64,000 nt of DNA from Cordylochernes scorpioides. Taxonomy: Eukaryota; Arthropoda; Arachnida; Pseudoscorpiones; Chernetidae. How positions within the stretch are numbered: position 1 is the first letter of the stretch; every line of letters starts with the position of its first letter. The translations under genes and the position numbers were made by a program. The stretch lies in NCBI GenBank assembly GCA_030710605.1, contig CP092863.1, forward strand, positions 107,246,099 through 107,310,098. The letters run 5' to 3'. Positions 40,666 through 50,619 of this stretch are shown one piece after another. Below the pieces are notes generated by a model. That model had not been told where the DNA came from. It saw only the letters and a list, made by a program, of their open reading frames with translations, and did no database searches.

Positions 40666-40839
40666 TAGAGATAACAATAAATTATGTTTCTCCTGTGGAA
40701 AGATTATCCGAAAGCTAAGGATTGGAAATAAGATTTAAAAAAGGAACCTAACCCTGTAATAAGCCTGATGTATCTACCTTAATAAATGAATATTCGAAAA
40801 TATTATAGACGCGTATGATTCTTTTGAAAATTAAACAAT

Positions 40840-41065
40840 TTCTACTGTCCTTACTGCAATGGAAAAATTAAATATAAACTATATATAATATAAAAGGAAG
40901 TTCCAAAAATACAATATAACAGCGGTATAATAGATTAAACTGGTGAAACCGCATGGAGGGTTCACCACTGATGAGCCAGGCCCTTCCTTTAATTTTTCCA
41001 TCGCAGTAAGAGCAGTAGAAATTGTTTAGTTTTCAAAAGAATCATACACGTCTATAATAGTTTCG
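40840..41065 (+). repeat. Family PH repeat
   Basis: Terminal inverted parts 'cttactgcaatggaaaaatt' and 'aatttttccatcgcagtaag' flank a core with GCGGTA, CTGGT-GAAA-CCGC, GGAGGG, ACCA-CTGATGA-GCCAG. The stem II pair here includes a G-U wobble. Confidence 0.75.
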
Positions 41066-41290
41066 AATTTTCATAACAGATGGCGTGCTGATTCATCATA
41101 CCCTTAATAAATGTCATATTGAGATGTCATGTTGATATTAAAAATAAAGAAGGCATTTCCTGACCACGAGCACATGTGCTTTTTAGATGGCAGAGCGCCA
41201 TCTAGTGAAGTAAAAATAAACTAAACGTTTATTTAACTTGCTCCGTGATATTTGGCCAACCCAATTTTTTGATTAATCAAGAAAAAGCCA

Positions 41291-41332
41291 TCCACGAACG
41301 CGTTTCGCACTATTGGCGCTCGTCAGCGTGGA
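41291..41332 (-). ncRNA. Hammerhead ribozyme (PLE-B)
   Basis: Minus strand: TCCACG, CTGACGA, GCGC-CAATA-GTGC, GAAA, CGCGTT, CGTGGA. Stem I is 6 bp; stem II is 4 bp with one G-U. Stem III is the palindrome ACGCGT with no room for a loop, so it should form between two molecules, as described for PLE hammerheads. Predicted cleavage is 3' of GUU. Confidence 0.85.
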
Positions 41333-41370
41333 GTAGGCTGTAACCTTTTGGTCGCAGTGGCACAGCCTAC

Positions 41371-41412
41371 TCCACGCTGACGAGTGCCAACAGCGCGAAA
41401 CGAGTTCGTGGA
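41371..41412 (+). ncRNA. Hammerhead ribozyme (PLE-B), twin on other arm
   Basis: Plus strand: TCCACG, CTGACGA, GTGC-CAACA-GCGC, GAAA, CGAGTT, CGTGGA. Core and stems I and II are intact. One base in the stem III palindrome has changed (ACGAGT), which weakens dimer pairing. Confidence 0.8.
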
Positions 41413-41539
41413 TGGCTTTTCTTTGATTACCAAGAAATTGGGTTGGCCAAATATCACGGAGCAAGCTAAATAAACGTATATATATTATATATATGGAAAA
41501 ATAATATTAAAAAAAGGCTCAGGTGTTGATATTAAAAAT

Positions 41540-41650
41540 AAATTTGTAATTTCCTGACATCTCAAATGTACATTTTCAGATGGCAGAGCGCTATTTGGTG
41601 GAACAGAAATCAACTAAACATTGATATAACCTGTTCTTGATAAATCAATA
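41540..41650. mobile_element. PLE-B terminal fragment
   Basis: 'agatggcagagcgctatttg' and 'caactaaacattgatat' match PLE-B; truncated before the hammerhead. Confidence 0.6.
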
Positions 41651-41689
41651 TACTTGTATATATATATATTTGAAAATAGAGCAAATTCA

Positions 41690-41790
41690 TAAATAAATCT
41701 TTGATTAAAAAGACGCATTATGGATCAAAATATTATGAAATTAATCATGAAATATATAATATTTTGATCCAATATATACCTTATTAAATA
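41690..41790. repeat. PLE-D relic palindrome
   Basis: 'aaatctttgattaaaaagac' and 'attttgatccaatatatacc' match the outer end of PLE-D; the core is lost. Confidence 0.4.
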
Positions 41791-41799
41791 TATATTATA

Positions 41800-42195
41800 T
41801 ATATACATATATAATAACTACAGGAACAATCTACACAAAGTTAAGGAGATATGTAAAGAGGTATATTTCAGAAAACAGCTAATTTCGTCTGCCGATATTA
41901 TTGATCAGAAACATCCATCATTGCTCAGTGGTGCCGGATCTTTCAAATACTTTTTCTACTCTGTGAGATATATTGATTTCCACCGCATTCTACCTATTTC
42001 GTCAATTTATAGTTAGAATTAGTGTGAAATTAATTCAAGATTGATGTTAACACATTTTAAATTATTTTTTTTTTATAGTTTTAAAAAACATATATTTCTT
42101 TTATACAATGATTATATTTTATTTCGACTTAGAGCACTATGTCCCCTTAAGGACACTTGCACTTTAAAGATGAACAATACATTGAAAGAAAGAAA
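41800..42195. other. Unassigned AT-rich stretch
   Basis: No gene or known repeat recognised. Confidence 0.35.
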
Positions 42196-42200
42196 GATAT

Positions 42201-42595
42201 TCTATATACAGTTACGAGCGTCATTCTTCGTCGCTTCTGTCACGGTTTGCTTTTTTTTTTGGAATGGCGCCCTCCTATTGGTCGGCTACGATCACGCCAC
42301 CTTTGCCCCCCCCCCCCCCACTTTCGTTTTTGTAACTATTGTGTTGGAGCAGGTCGCTCCTTAAATAAATGCATATATTAGGTAATAACCAAATGGAATC
42401 CTCTCTTTCTCTTTCCCAGTAAGAGACGCCTACGGAAGCCAACAGTACATAGACAGATAAAACACATAGGCTATAGTTATTAACTAACATATGCATTTAT
42501 TTAAGGCGCCAAATTATAATTGTAACAAATAGTATTTGAATCAAAACATTCACAATCGGGTAAAACACGGGCGTTGCCCAGGTCATTCGGCTAGT
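42201..42595 (+). mobile_element. Non-autonomous Helitron
   Basis: The 5' end is TCTATATACAGTTACGAG. The 3' end has hairpin ACGGGCGTTGCCC then ATTCGGCTAG with T following. The interior has a poly-C run (42,309-42,320) and an internal inverted pair of 'aaataaatgcatat' blocks. No coding capacity. Close relatives lie at 36.3 and 47.9 kb. Confidence 0.87.
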
Positions 42596-42689
42596 TTGAA
42601 ATATGTACGAGAATTAGTATACAAGTTAGTTAGATGAAAAGAGAAAAATATCAACACAATTGATATATGATGCACTAGCGCGCCATCTG

Positions 42690-43015
42690 GTATCAAAATT
42701 CGAAACTATTTTAGAGGCGTAAAATTCTTTTTTGAAATTAAACAATTTCTTCTGACCTTACTGCAATAGAAAATTTAATGGGAGGGCCTGGCTCATCAGT
42801 GGTGAACCCTCCCAGCGGTTTCGTCAGTTTAATCTACCATACCGCTGTTATATTGCATTTTTGGAACTTCTTTTTATAGTGATACTGTTGCTAGACTCTT
42901 GGAATTTCACCCTGATGAGCCAGACCCTCCCATTAATTTCTCCATTACAGTAAGGGCAGTAGAAATTGTTTAATTTCAAAAAGAATCATACGCGTCTATA
43001 AAAGTTTCGAACAAT
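42690..43015. repeat. Family PH palindrome
   Basis: A minus-strand PH unit (42,730-42,880) meets the end of a plus-strand unit (42,900-42,995). The outer arms 'attctttttgaaattaaaca' type are inverted. Confidence 0.8.
42777..42849 (-). ncRNA. Permuted hammerhead-like core, best-paired PH copy
   Basis: Minus strand, in order: GCGGTA, TGGT, AGATTAAA, CTGAC, GAAA, CCGC, T, GGGAGGG, TT, CACCA, CTGATGA, GCCAG, G, CCCTCCC. GCGGT pairs with ACCGC, TGGT with ACCA, GGGAGGG with CCCTCCC, and CTGAC with GCCAG (one mismatch here, perfect in other copies). Each helix abuts the core bases exactly as in a hammerhead, but strand order is UH, GAAA, CUGAUGA instead of CUGAUGA, GAAA, UH. Confidence 0.5.
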
Positions 43016-43491
43016 TGAAATATGTACAAAGGGTTGGTATGCAAATTTAGTTAATTGAAATTAATGATAAGGAAATATGATGATATATGAGAATGAAATA
43101 CAATGATATGAAAATAAATATTTTGGAGCTAATTTGTCTCATATATGGTGAATCATACACCATACCATTTTAATATTGTATTGGGCTATTCTATTCTCAT
43201 ATCCGACACTGTGGAAGAATTCTTGGATAAGGTGTTAGAGAAACCTATGGACATATAACCTTTAAGGAGAACAGATATACATTTGAAATATAAATCATAC
43301 TAAATAGTATTATTTCTTTTCGATCGATACACTAATGGACAAAACCAAAGGAAGTATAAAATCTTTGATTTTGCCTGTCGTCTTTTTTTTTTTTTGAAGG
43401 AGACAGAGGCTGTTCACACTTGGTTATCTCGTATGTTTTCAATAAAGGTCACTGAAATATCTTTCAGAGTTATTGTCTCAATCCCGATATA

Positions 43492-44815
43492 CGAGGTGTG
43501 TTCAAAGAGTATCGCGAATTTTGAATTTTCGCGAGTTACGTATATTCGAATTTCGATATTTTTGTGGCTTTATGTTGGTACTCATGTCTCTCACTTATGC
43601 CGACAAGCTCGGCCATTTTGAATGTTCACTTAATTGTTGACAGCTGCTTTGCTTGCAGGTGTTTTGGATCGTCTTCGATTTTTACCTATTAAAAAAAATG
43701 GATCAAAGAACCTGTATCAAATTTTGTGTGAAAAACGAAATTAAGTGCGCGGATGCATTCCGATTGTTGACTGTGGCATACGGAGAAGCTACCTTGGACC
43801 GAAGCAACGTTTATCGGTGGTACAAAATGTTCTCAGAAGGCCGAGAAGATGTGAACGACGAAGAGCGTGCCGGACGCCCGAGCACTTCAACAACAGACGA
43901 AAAAATTAATGAAGTGGAGAAAATGATATTGGCCAATCGTCGAATCACCGTAAGAGAAGTTGATGAGGACCTAAACATATCGATTGGCTCGTGCCATTCG
44001 ATTTTTATCAATGATTTGGGCATGAGACGGGTCGCCGCGAAATTCGTACCAAAATTGCTCAATTACGACCAAAAACAGCATCGCATGAACATTGCTAATG
44101 AGATGTTGGACTCTGTCCGCGACGACCCAAATTTGCTCCAGAGGGTCATAACTGGTGACGAAGCGTGGGTTTATTGTTATGACGTGGAAACCAAAGCTCA
44201 ATCATCTCAATGGAAGCTGCCGCACGAACCAAGACCGAAAAAAGCGCGCCAAGTTCGGTCGAATGTGAAAGTTTTGTTGACAGTTTTCTTCGATTGCAGG
44301 GGCGTGGTGCATCATGAGTTCTTTTCACAGGGTAGAACGGTCAATAAGGAATATTACCTGCAAATTATGTGCAATTTGCGCGAAGCAATCCGCCAGAAAC
44401 GCCCGGATTTGTGAAAGAACCAAAATTGGCTTTTGCACCCCGATAACGCCCCTGCTCACATATTGTTGCTTGTGCGCGATTTTTTGGCTAAAAACAACAC
44501 ACTAATGATGCCGCAGCCACCGTATTCCCCAGAACTGGCCCCCTGTGACTTTTTCTTGTTCCCTAAACTGAAGAGGCCCATGAAAGGACGACGTTACGCT
44601 ACGCTTGACGAGATAAAGACGGCATCGAAGGAGGAGCTGAAAAATATTTTAAAAAATTATTTTCTGAAGTGCTTCGAAGATTTGAAAAAACCGTTGGCAC
44701 AAGTGTATAATATCTCATGGGGATTACTTTGAAGGGGACAAAATAGGTATTCATGAATAAATAAATAATATTTGAAAAAAACACAAAAGTCGCGATACCT
44801 TTTGAACACACCTCG
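43492..44815 (+). mobile_element. Mariner transposon, irritans-like
   Basis: 1,324 bp with ~27-bp terminal inverted repeats (CGAGGTGTGTTCAAA...TATCGCGA and its complement at 44,788-44,815), flanked by TA duplications (43,490-43,491; 44,816-44,817). Confidence 0.95.
43698..44760 (+). pseudogene. Mariner transposase, one stop and one frameshift
   Basis: Starts ATG after 'ttaaaaaaa' and would be about 353 residues, the usual mariner length. The N-terminal ~110 residues contain the paired helix-turn-helix DNA-binding domain (VYRWYKMFSEGREDV; ITVREVDEDLNIS). Catalysis: first Asp in VITGDEAWV, second in HPDNAPAH, third in PELAPCDFFLFP, the DD34D triad of mariners, all present. Defects: an in-frame TGA at 44,412 (family usually has Trp at this spot) and a 1-nt insertion near 44,688 that shifts the last ~25 residues. 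It cut and pasted the element at TA sites; this copy is inactive, but recently so. Confidence 0.93.
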
Positions 44816-45384
44816 TACATGCTGAAAGGTAGAACTTCCTTAAGTTTTGTCCATGAGTGTATCTTTCAGAGTTATTGTCTCAATCCCGATATACATGCTA
44901 AAAGGAACAACTACCTTAAATTTTGTCCATGAGTGTATCTTTCAGAGTTATTGTCTGAATCCCGATATACATGCTAAAAGGTACAACTTCCTTTAGTTTT
45001 GTCGATGAGTCTATCTTTCAGAGTTATTGTCTGAATCCCGATATATATGCTGAATATACAACTTCTTTGAGTTTTGTCCATGTGTTAATACTTTTAAGGT
45101 CAAATTTTATTAATGCTTGAGTTTTAGGCCAGTGGAGACAAAAAGGCAAGGGCTTAATCTCAATTTTGTATTTTAACACCCTCTCTTTCTATATATAATA
45201 TGTTTCCCGAACATAACTCCAAATTCCATTATAGAAACACACAACCCATATTCAAATTATAAACTAATTACCTGTCTAGGTTTGACTTTATTGTAAAAAA
45301 GATCAAGGAATTTTGTTTTTATTTATTATAGCTGGAAATCAATGCTCGATGCTGTCATTTTATTCAGATGTTAAATTCCTACAG

Positions 45385-46055
45385 TGCCAGCGCGCGCCAA
45401 ACTTATATATATACACACACACACAAACAAAGCTTTATTAAGACCACAGGTCTCATACAGATTCACCACATAGATGGAGCTTTTATACTCCAGGCAACAC
45501 AGCACCCAAACTTATATATATACACACACACAAGCAAAGCTAATTAAGACCACAGGTCTCATACAGATTCACCACATAGATGGAACTTTTATACTCCAGG
45601 CAACACAGCACCCAAACTTATATATATACACACACACAAACAAAGCTTTATTAAGACCACAGGTCTCATACAGATTCACCACATAGATGGAGCTTTTATA
45701 CTCCAGGCAACACAGCACCCAAACTTATATATATACACACACACAAGCAAAGCTTTATTAAGACCACAGGTCTCTTACAGAATCGCCACATAGATGGAGC
45801 TTTTATACTCCAGGCAACACAGCACCCAAACTTATATATATACACACACACAAGCAAAGCTTTATTAAGACCACAGTCTCATACAGATTCACCACATAGA
45901 TGGAGCTTTTATACTCCAGGCAACACAGCACCCAAACTTATATATATACACACACACAAGCAAAGCTTTATTAAGACCACAGGTCTCATACAGATTCACC
46001 ACATAGATGGAGCTTTTATACTCCAGGCAACACAGCACCCAAACTTATATAGGTT
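45385..46055 (-). repeat. Tandem array of LINE 3' ends, about 106 bp x 6
   Basis: Each unit has 'aagctttattaagaccacag', 'gtctcatacagattcaccac', 'gcttttatactccaggcaac' and a 'tatatatacacacacaca' tract. On the minus strand it ends AATAAAGCTTTG followed by (TG)n, so it looks like head-to-tail copies of a LINE or SINE 3' end. Confidence 0.88.
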
Positions 46056-46099
46056 ATCTTTGTTTCATTAAATATATCCACCGAATATTCCTAAACAGT

Positions 46100-46545
46100 G
46101 ACGACTATATTAACAAAACTGTCAAATACAATAATGGACCGGTATAGTAGATTTTTTTATTATCCCTAGTATACGAGGTACAGGCCATGATAATCATGGT
46201 GGGAAGAAGTTGACGACTGCTTTTATTGTAAGTGCATCACATGTCTACACATGTGAAAAGCATTTCAACTTTTACACTTACAATTATGCCAGAGGCCTGT
46301 TTGGTTACTTGCACTCGGTGGTGGTGTTGGACTTTTGCAAGAATCGAGGGCCATCGAAGCATTTCATTTTAAATTAAATAAAAAAAGTGCTCAATGCGGG
46401 ATTCGATCCAGGGTCTTAGCGGTTGAAAACCAACGGTTAACACTACCCTTCCACCGACCCCTTGGTATAGTAGATTAAACTGGCGAAACCGCTGGGAAGG
46501 TTTATCACTGATGAGCCACGATCTTCCTTTTATTTATCATATATT
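46100..46545 (+). repeat. Family PH core interrupted by a SINE
   Basis: The left part ends GGTATAGTAGATT at 46,153 and the right part resumes GGTATAGTAGATT-AAACTGGCGAAACC at 46,464. Core blocks: CTGGC-GAAA-CCGC and CTGATGA-GCCAC. The 7-bp accessory stem is GGAAGGT/ATCTTCC, another compensated variant with one G-U. Confidence 0.75.
46154..46463 (-). mobile_element. tRNA-derived SINE, full length
   Basis: Flanked by the 13-bp duplication GGTATAGTAGATT (46,141-46,153; 46,464-46,476). Minus orientation: T-run and 'tatccctagtatacgaggta' at the left, 'ttcgatccagggtcttagcg' head at the right. Confidence 0.93.
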
Positions 46546-46670
46546 GGACTTCATAATTTTGAAACACATTTGTCCATATATGAAAACCTGTGATAATTTT
46601 GATAGTTTCTTTTAAAGGACCCAAATTCTGACCGAAAAAAAAAAAGATTCCTATTTCAAAATATGAAATT

Positions 46671-46770
46671 NNNNNNNNNNNNNNNNNNNNNNNNNNNNNN
46701 NNNNNNNNNNNNNNNNNNNNNNNNNNNNNNNNNNNNNNNNNNNNNNNNNNNNNNNNNNNNNNNNNNNNNN
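46671..46770. other. Assembly gap (100 N)
   Basis: Exactly 100 N, the usual scaffold placeholder of unknown length. Translations across it are meaningless. Confidence 1.
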
Positions 46771-46954
46771 AATTTCAAGTTAATGTGTCATTTAATTTTA
46801 AATATTTTGCACTTTAAAATTTTGAATACATTTGGTCATTGGATACGGTTCCATAACAAATTTTGCCTCATTTGTCCCTATAATATGGAATTGTTTATCT
46901 TCATTAAAATATATAAAATATTAAAGTTGCCTTATAAATACATTTATATATTAG

Positions 46955-47050
46955 ATAGTAAAAAGGCATATATTGGATTGAATAAAATATTTATTTGCCA
47001 ATATTTCGGCTGGCTGAACGCCAACCTTTATCAAGGCTTTATATTTTTGT
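46955..47050 (+). mobile_element. PLE-D terminal fragment
   Basis: 'aaaggcatatattggattga', 'atttatttgccaatatttcg' and 'gctggctgaacgccaacctt' followed by 'tatcaagg'. The complement has a GGTTGGC...GCCAGCC stem followed by GAAATATTGG. Confidence 0.7.
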
Positions 47051-47059
47051 ATACACAAA

Positions 47060-47475
47060 CTCAGCGCCGCATAGTGTTATGTGAAATTTAGTGAAATAAT
47101 TTAAAATACCAAGTAGGTGGGGGAATATATATAATAAAATATAATAGTTAATAATTTTGAATTATTCTAAAAGACATCCATAATATGCATGTGAATACTT
47201 AGAGAGTAAAAGCCATTTAAAACATTTCTCAAGAGGTCTGAAATTTTTTCGATTTAGATAAAGCACACCAGCGCTATAGTTTTAAATATTTCAATTTATT
47301 TTATTTTGACCAGATTCCACTCACATTGAACCGTTTCTTTTTTCCATTCGCCTTAAACCACAACAAACCCTTCCTCAATCTTTTTGAAATCTTTGGTTTT
47401 ATATATTTGAATTTCGCATTGGTTTTACAGATTTGAATATAAATATCATTGCATCATATTCCTATTGTGATTTTA
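47060..47475. other. Unassigned AT-rich stretch
   Basis: Nothing recognised. Confidence 0.35.
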
Positions 47476-47479
47476 AAAA

Positions 47480-47870
47480 CTTTGCAATTCGCGGTAGAGC
47501 AATGCTCGAAGCATATTTTATATATTTATCATTATATGTATTTCTACTGTGTCCTCGAAACTTATGTCCATAGTTCATTTAGAATACCTTTTCCAAAGGT
47601 CTAGCTTCAGTATCGGTTTAAAAAGAAAACCGAAAAATACAAAATAACAACGGTATGGAAGATTAAACGGAAGAAACCGCTGGGAGGGTTCACCATTGAT
47701 GATCCAGGCCCTCCCATTATTTTATTATTGCAGTAAGGGTAGTATAAAATTGATTTATTTTAAAAAGAAACATACGCGTCAAAAATAGTTCAAATTTCCT
47801 ATCACAGATGTCGCTCTATTCCATCATATTTACATATTGTATTTATATTCAAGAGTATCAACATATCAAT
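47480..47870 (+). repeat. Family PH repeat
   Basis: 'gcggtagagcaatgctcgaa', 'cttatgtccatagttcattt', then a core with GGTATGGA, GAAGAAACCGC, GGGAGGG, CACCA-TTGATGA-TCCAG, CCCTCCC. The first stem II pair is T-A here instead of G-C, although other stem II pairs are lost. Confidence 0.7.
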
Positions 47871-47886
47871 ATTTGGTGTGTTCTAT

Positions 47887-48314
47887 AAATATATATAATA
47901 TACAGTTACGAGCGTCATTCTTCATCTCCTAATCTCCTAATCAATCAACTCTGTCACCGTTTGCTTTTTTTTTTTTTTTTGGAATGGCGCCCTCCTATTG
48001 GTTGGCTACGGTCACGCCATCCTTGCCCCCCCCCCCCCCCCACTCGCTATTTATGTAACTATTGTGTTGGAGCGGGTCGCTCCCTAAATAAATGCATATA
48101 TTAGATAATAACCAAATGGAATCCTCTCTTTCTTTTTCCCAGTAAGAGACGCCTACGGAAGCCAACAGTACATAGACAGATAAAGCACATAGGCTATAGT
48201 ATTAACTAACATATGCAAATATTTAAGGCGCCAATTTATAATTGTAACAAATAGTATTTGAATCAAAACATTCAATCGGGTAAAACACGGGCGTTGCCCG
48301 GGTCATTCGGCTAG
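47887..48314 (+). mobile_element. Non-autonomous Helitron
   Basis: 5' TCTATAAATATATATAATATACAG, i.e. the family 5' end with a short AT expansion. 3' hairpin CGGGCGTTGCCCG then CATTCGGCTAG at 48,311-48,314. Poly-T (47,967-47,981) and poly-C (48,027-48,041) runs in the interior. Confidence 0.85.
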
Positions 48315-48394
48315 TATATAATATAAGGCAATAACGCGCCATTTATACATAAGAAATGAAAGTATTAAGAAAACGAATTAGAATATTAGAATAA

Positions 48395-48515
48395 ATTAGG
48401 CATATCCTGACCACAAACATGAATGTGGTTTTTTTTTAGATTTCTGTTCCACTAGATGGGGCTCTGCCATCTGAAAGACGTTCATATTAGTGGTCAGGGA
48501 TATTTATTTATTTTT
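48395..48515. mobile_element. PLE-B palindromic remnant
   Basis: 'catatcctgaccacaaacat' and 'ttagtggtcagggata' are inverted; the middle has 'ttccactagatggggctctg'. Confidence 0.6.
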
Positions 48516-48609
48516 TTTGTAAGTATATTACAAATGACATTTTAACGCTGCTTATTTTTATTTAAATAAAGAGGAATTTTCCGAATTGTATGTTCTTTCA
48601 TCTTATTAA

Positions 48610-48740
48610 AGGTACAAAGCTACATTTGTAAATGCAAAAGTCAAACTGGGGTATCTACATATGTAGACATATGGTGTACTTACAGTAATAGCAGTCTGCA
48701 AATACTACTCACCATGATTATCATGGTCTGTACAAGGTAT
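48610..48740 (+). mobile_element. SINE 3' fragment
   Basis: 'gctacatttgtaaatgcaaa', 'tatgtagacatatggtg' and 'accatgattatcatgg' match the SINE body with decay. Confidence 0.65.
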
Positions 48741-48764
48741 ATATTTGTTATATTAAAATATTAT

Positions 48765-49510
48765 TCTATTTAAAAAAAATTATATTTCATAGATTTAAAT
48801 ACTCTGCTAAATCGACCGCCAGAGGTCACACTTCCCCTATAAAAACTCGTTGTTGTTCTATCCCAAAGGTCGACTCAAAACTTTTGTACATTATGTAAAT
48901 AATCTTTTGTTTTCCTTATTCTACTCTCTTTAAGCCAGGCATTACTTTTATCAAATTATGTTCTTTTATATATTCCTTTATCACAATTAAAGCAATTACT
49001 GATCAAAACCATATATTATTTTTATTTCAAGATTATTCAACCACGACTGCACCGCCATAGCTTAATCCTCAAGATAACCAAAATTAAGATAATCTCAACA
49101 ATTCTAAATACAAGCATAATATCTTTTTTTCTTTATATAAGATATATATATATATGTGTGTTATATAAAAAAAATAGATTTCTGCTTGATTTTGGTTATC
49201 TTGTGGATTATGCTATGGTAATGCAGTCGTGGTTAGAATCTTGAATGTAAAATAAAAATAGTAAAGATTAGAAATAACTTTAATTGAGCTAAAAGAATAT
49301 ATAAAAACATAATTTGATAAAAAGTACTGCCTGGCTTAAGGCGTAAGAATAAAAAAAAATGAAAAACTTATTTACATAATGTACAAAAGGTTTGAGCCGG
49401 CCAACGGGAACAACAACAATGAGTTTTTATAGGGAAAACGTGCCCTCTGGCGGTCGATTTAACAGAGTATTTTATCTATGAAATATATTTGAAAAACATT
49501 TATATATATA
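48765..49510. repeat. Two family M repeats in inverted order
   Basis: 48,765-49,130 is a minus copy ('taaatcgaccgccagaggtc', 'gccaggcattacttttatca', 'aaccacgactgcaccgccat'). 49,175-49,510 is a plus copy ('gctatggtaatgcagtcgtg', 'gcctggcttaaggcgtaaga', 'gccctctggcggtcgattta'). Confidence 0.85.
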
Positions 49511-49519
49511 TATATATAT

Positions 49520-49735
49520 AACATATATATGTAGAACGACATTTTAAAATTATCCCCCATTGTGTTTCTTTTAAACGAAAAATCGAAATTTAGTTTAAGG
49601 AGAAATAGGTTATTTTAAATAACCACCTATTTCTCCTCAAAATAAATTTCGATTTTTCGTTTAATAGAAACACAATGCGGGATAATTTTCAAATGTCGTT
49701 CTACAATCATAAGCATAATTATATTGTATTATATA
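49520..49735. repeat. FBT foldback lacking the tRNA apex
   Basis: Arms 'gaacgacattttaaaattat' and 'ataattttcaaatgtcgttc' close on a short AT apex at about 49,610-49,625. The outer halves of the arms match 5,819-6,222, but the inner arms and tRNA-like loop are absent. Confidence 0.8.
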
Positions 49736-49759
49736 TATGTTATATTGATGTATTATTTT

Positions 49760-49985
49760 ATTTAAAATTATATTCATCGATTCAAATACTCTGTTAAATC
49801 GACCGCCAGAGGTCGCTGTTTTTACTATCAAATTGTTTTTATATAAATTCCATGGGTTCAATTAAAGCAATACGTGATCAAGACTATTTTTATTATTATA
49901 CTTTCAAGAATTTTAACCACGACTGCATTACCATCAACATGATCTAAAATACAACAGAAAATATCTTTTTTTTTTAAATATATAT
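49760..49985 (-). repeat. Family M fragment
   Basis: 'taaatcgaccgccagaggtc' and 'accacgactgcattaccatc' on the minus-copy orientation, with the central block missing. Confidence 0.65.
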
Positions 49986-50486
49986 ATATAGTAGAGATAA
50001 TAGAAATAAGAAATATATGTGCACTTTAGATATATAATAATGAATAATTATAATGTATATTTAGAAGAAAAAGAAATCATTACTCTTTTAAATTATTTAA
50101 AATATTGAAATAATATTTTTGTTGAGTTATAGTTGAGGCGTCTGTGAGACCAAATCAAATATTTATTATTATAAATATTTAAAATAGCCGTTTGTCTTTT
50201 TTTGAAAACTTTGTTTTTAGAACTATTTACATATTTAAAAACTAAATTATAAATAAGCCATGTGTATTATATATAAGTGTAGTTATAAACCTTTTATAAT
50301 TTATATATATATATTTAACACCATATACAAATTTAATATTTTATAGAAAATTATTCTCAAACGTAGATATTAATATTTATATTACAAACAAAATATGGGT
50401 ATCTGTATTTTAAAATAGAGTGGGAGTAAAAACTAATGTTTTATTATTGAAATATTTAAGGAGTTTTAAGTATTTATATCTTTTTG

Positions 50487-50524
<38 letters not shown>

Positions 50525-50615
50525 CACAATTTTTAGAGAGAATTTTAATGATCCCATCGTCTAATGTATATTTTAATCTCGATGGTAGAGTGAAATATGG
50601 CAAATATATTTTCTT
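49986..50615. other. Unassigned AT-rich stretch with (TA)n
   Basis: No gene. A (TA)n run lies at about 50,490-50,520. Confidence 0.4.
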
Positions 50616-50619
50616 TAAA

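Larger units (their letters stand above)
41130..41480. mobile_element. PLE-B palindrome with two hammerheads
   Basis: Two inverted PLE-B ends meet near 41,350. The right arm repeats 'gttggccaaatatcacggag' as the complement of the left. Each arm carries a hammerhead motif. Confidence 0.85.
43327..45090 (-). repeat. S76 element (minus), split by a mariner
   Basis: The right terminus and tail are at 43,327-43,491 ('tttttgaaggagacagagg', 'aggtcactgaaatatctttc'). 76-bp units resume at 44,816 and run for about 3.5 units to 45,085. The mariner sits at a TA inside 'cccgatatacatgc'. Confidence 0.88.

Noticed and set aside
42777..42849. HDV-like ribozyme on the plus strand (a 7-bp P1, 5-bp P2 and a pseudoknot can be drawn)
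   Set aside because: There is no separate J4/2 with the catalytic C between P4 and P2, and wobble pairs favour the opposite strand. It remains a weaker alternative.
46663..47091. 142-codon open frame
   Set aside because: It runs through the 100-N gap; the rest is a PLE-D fragment.
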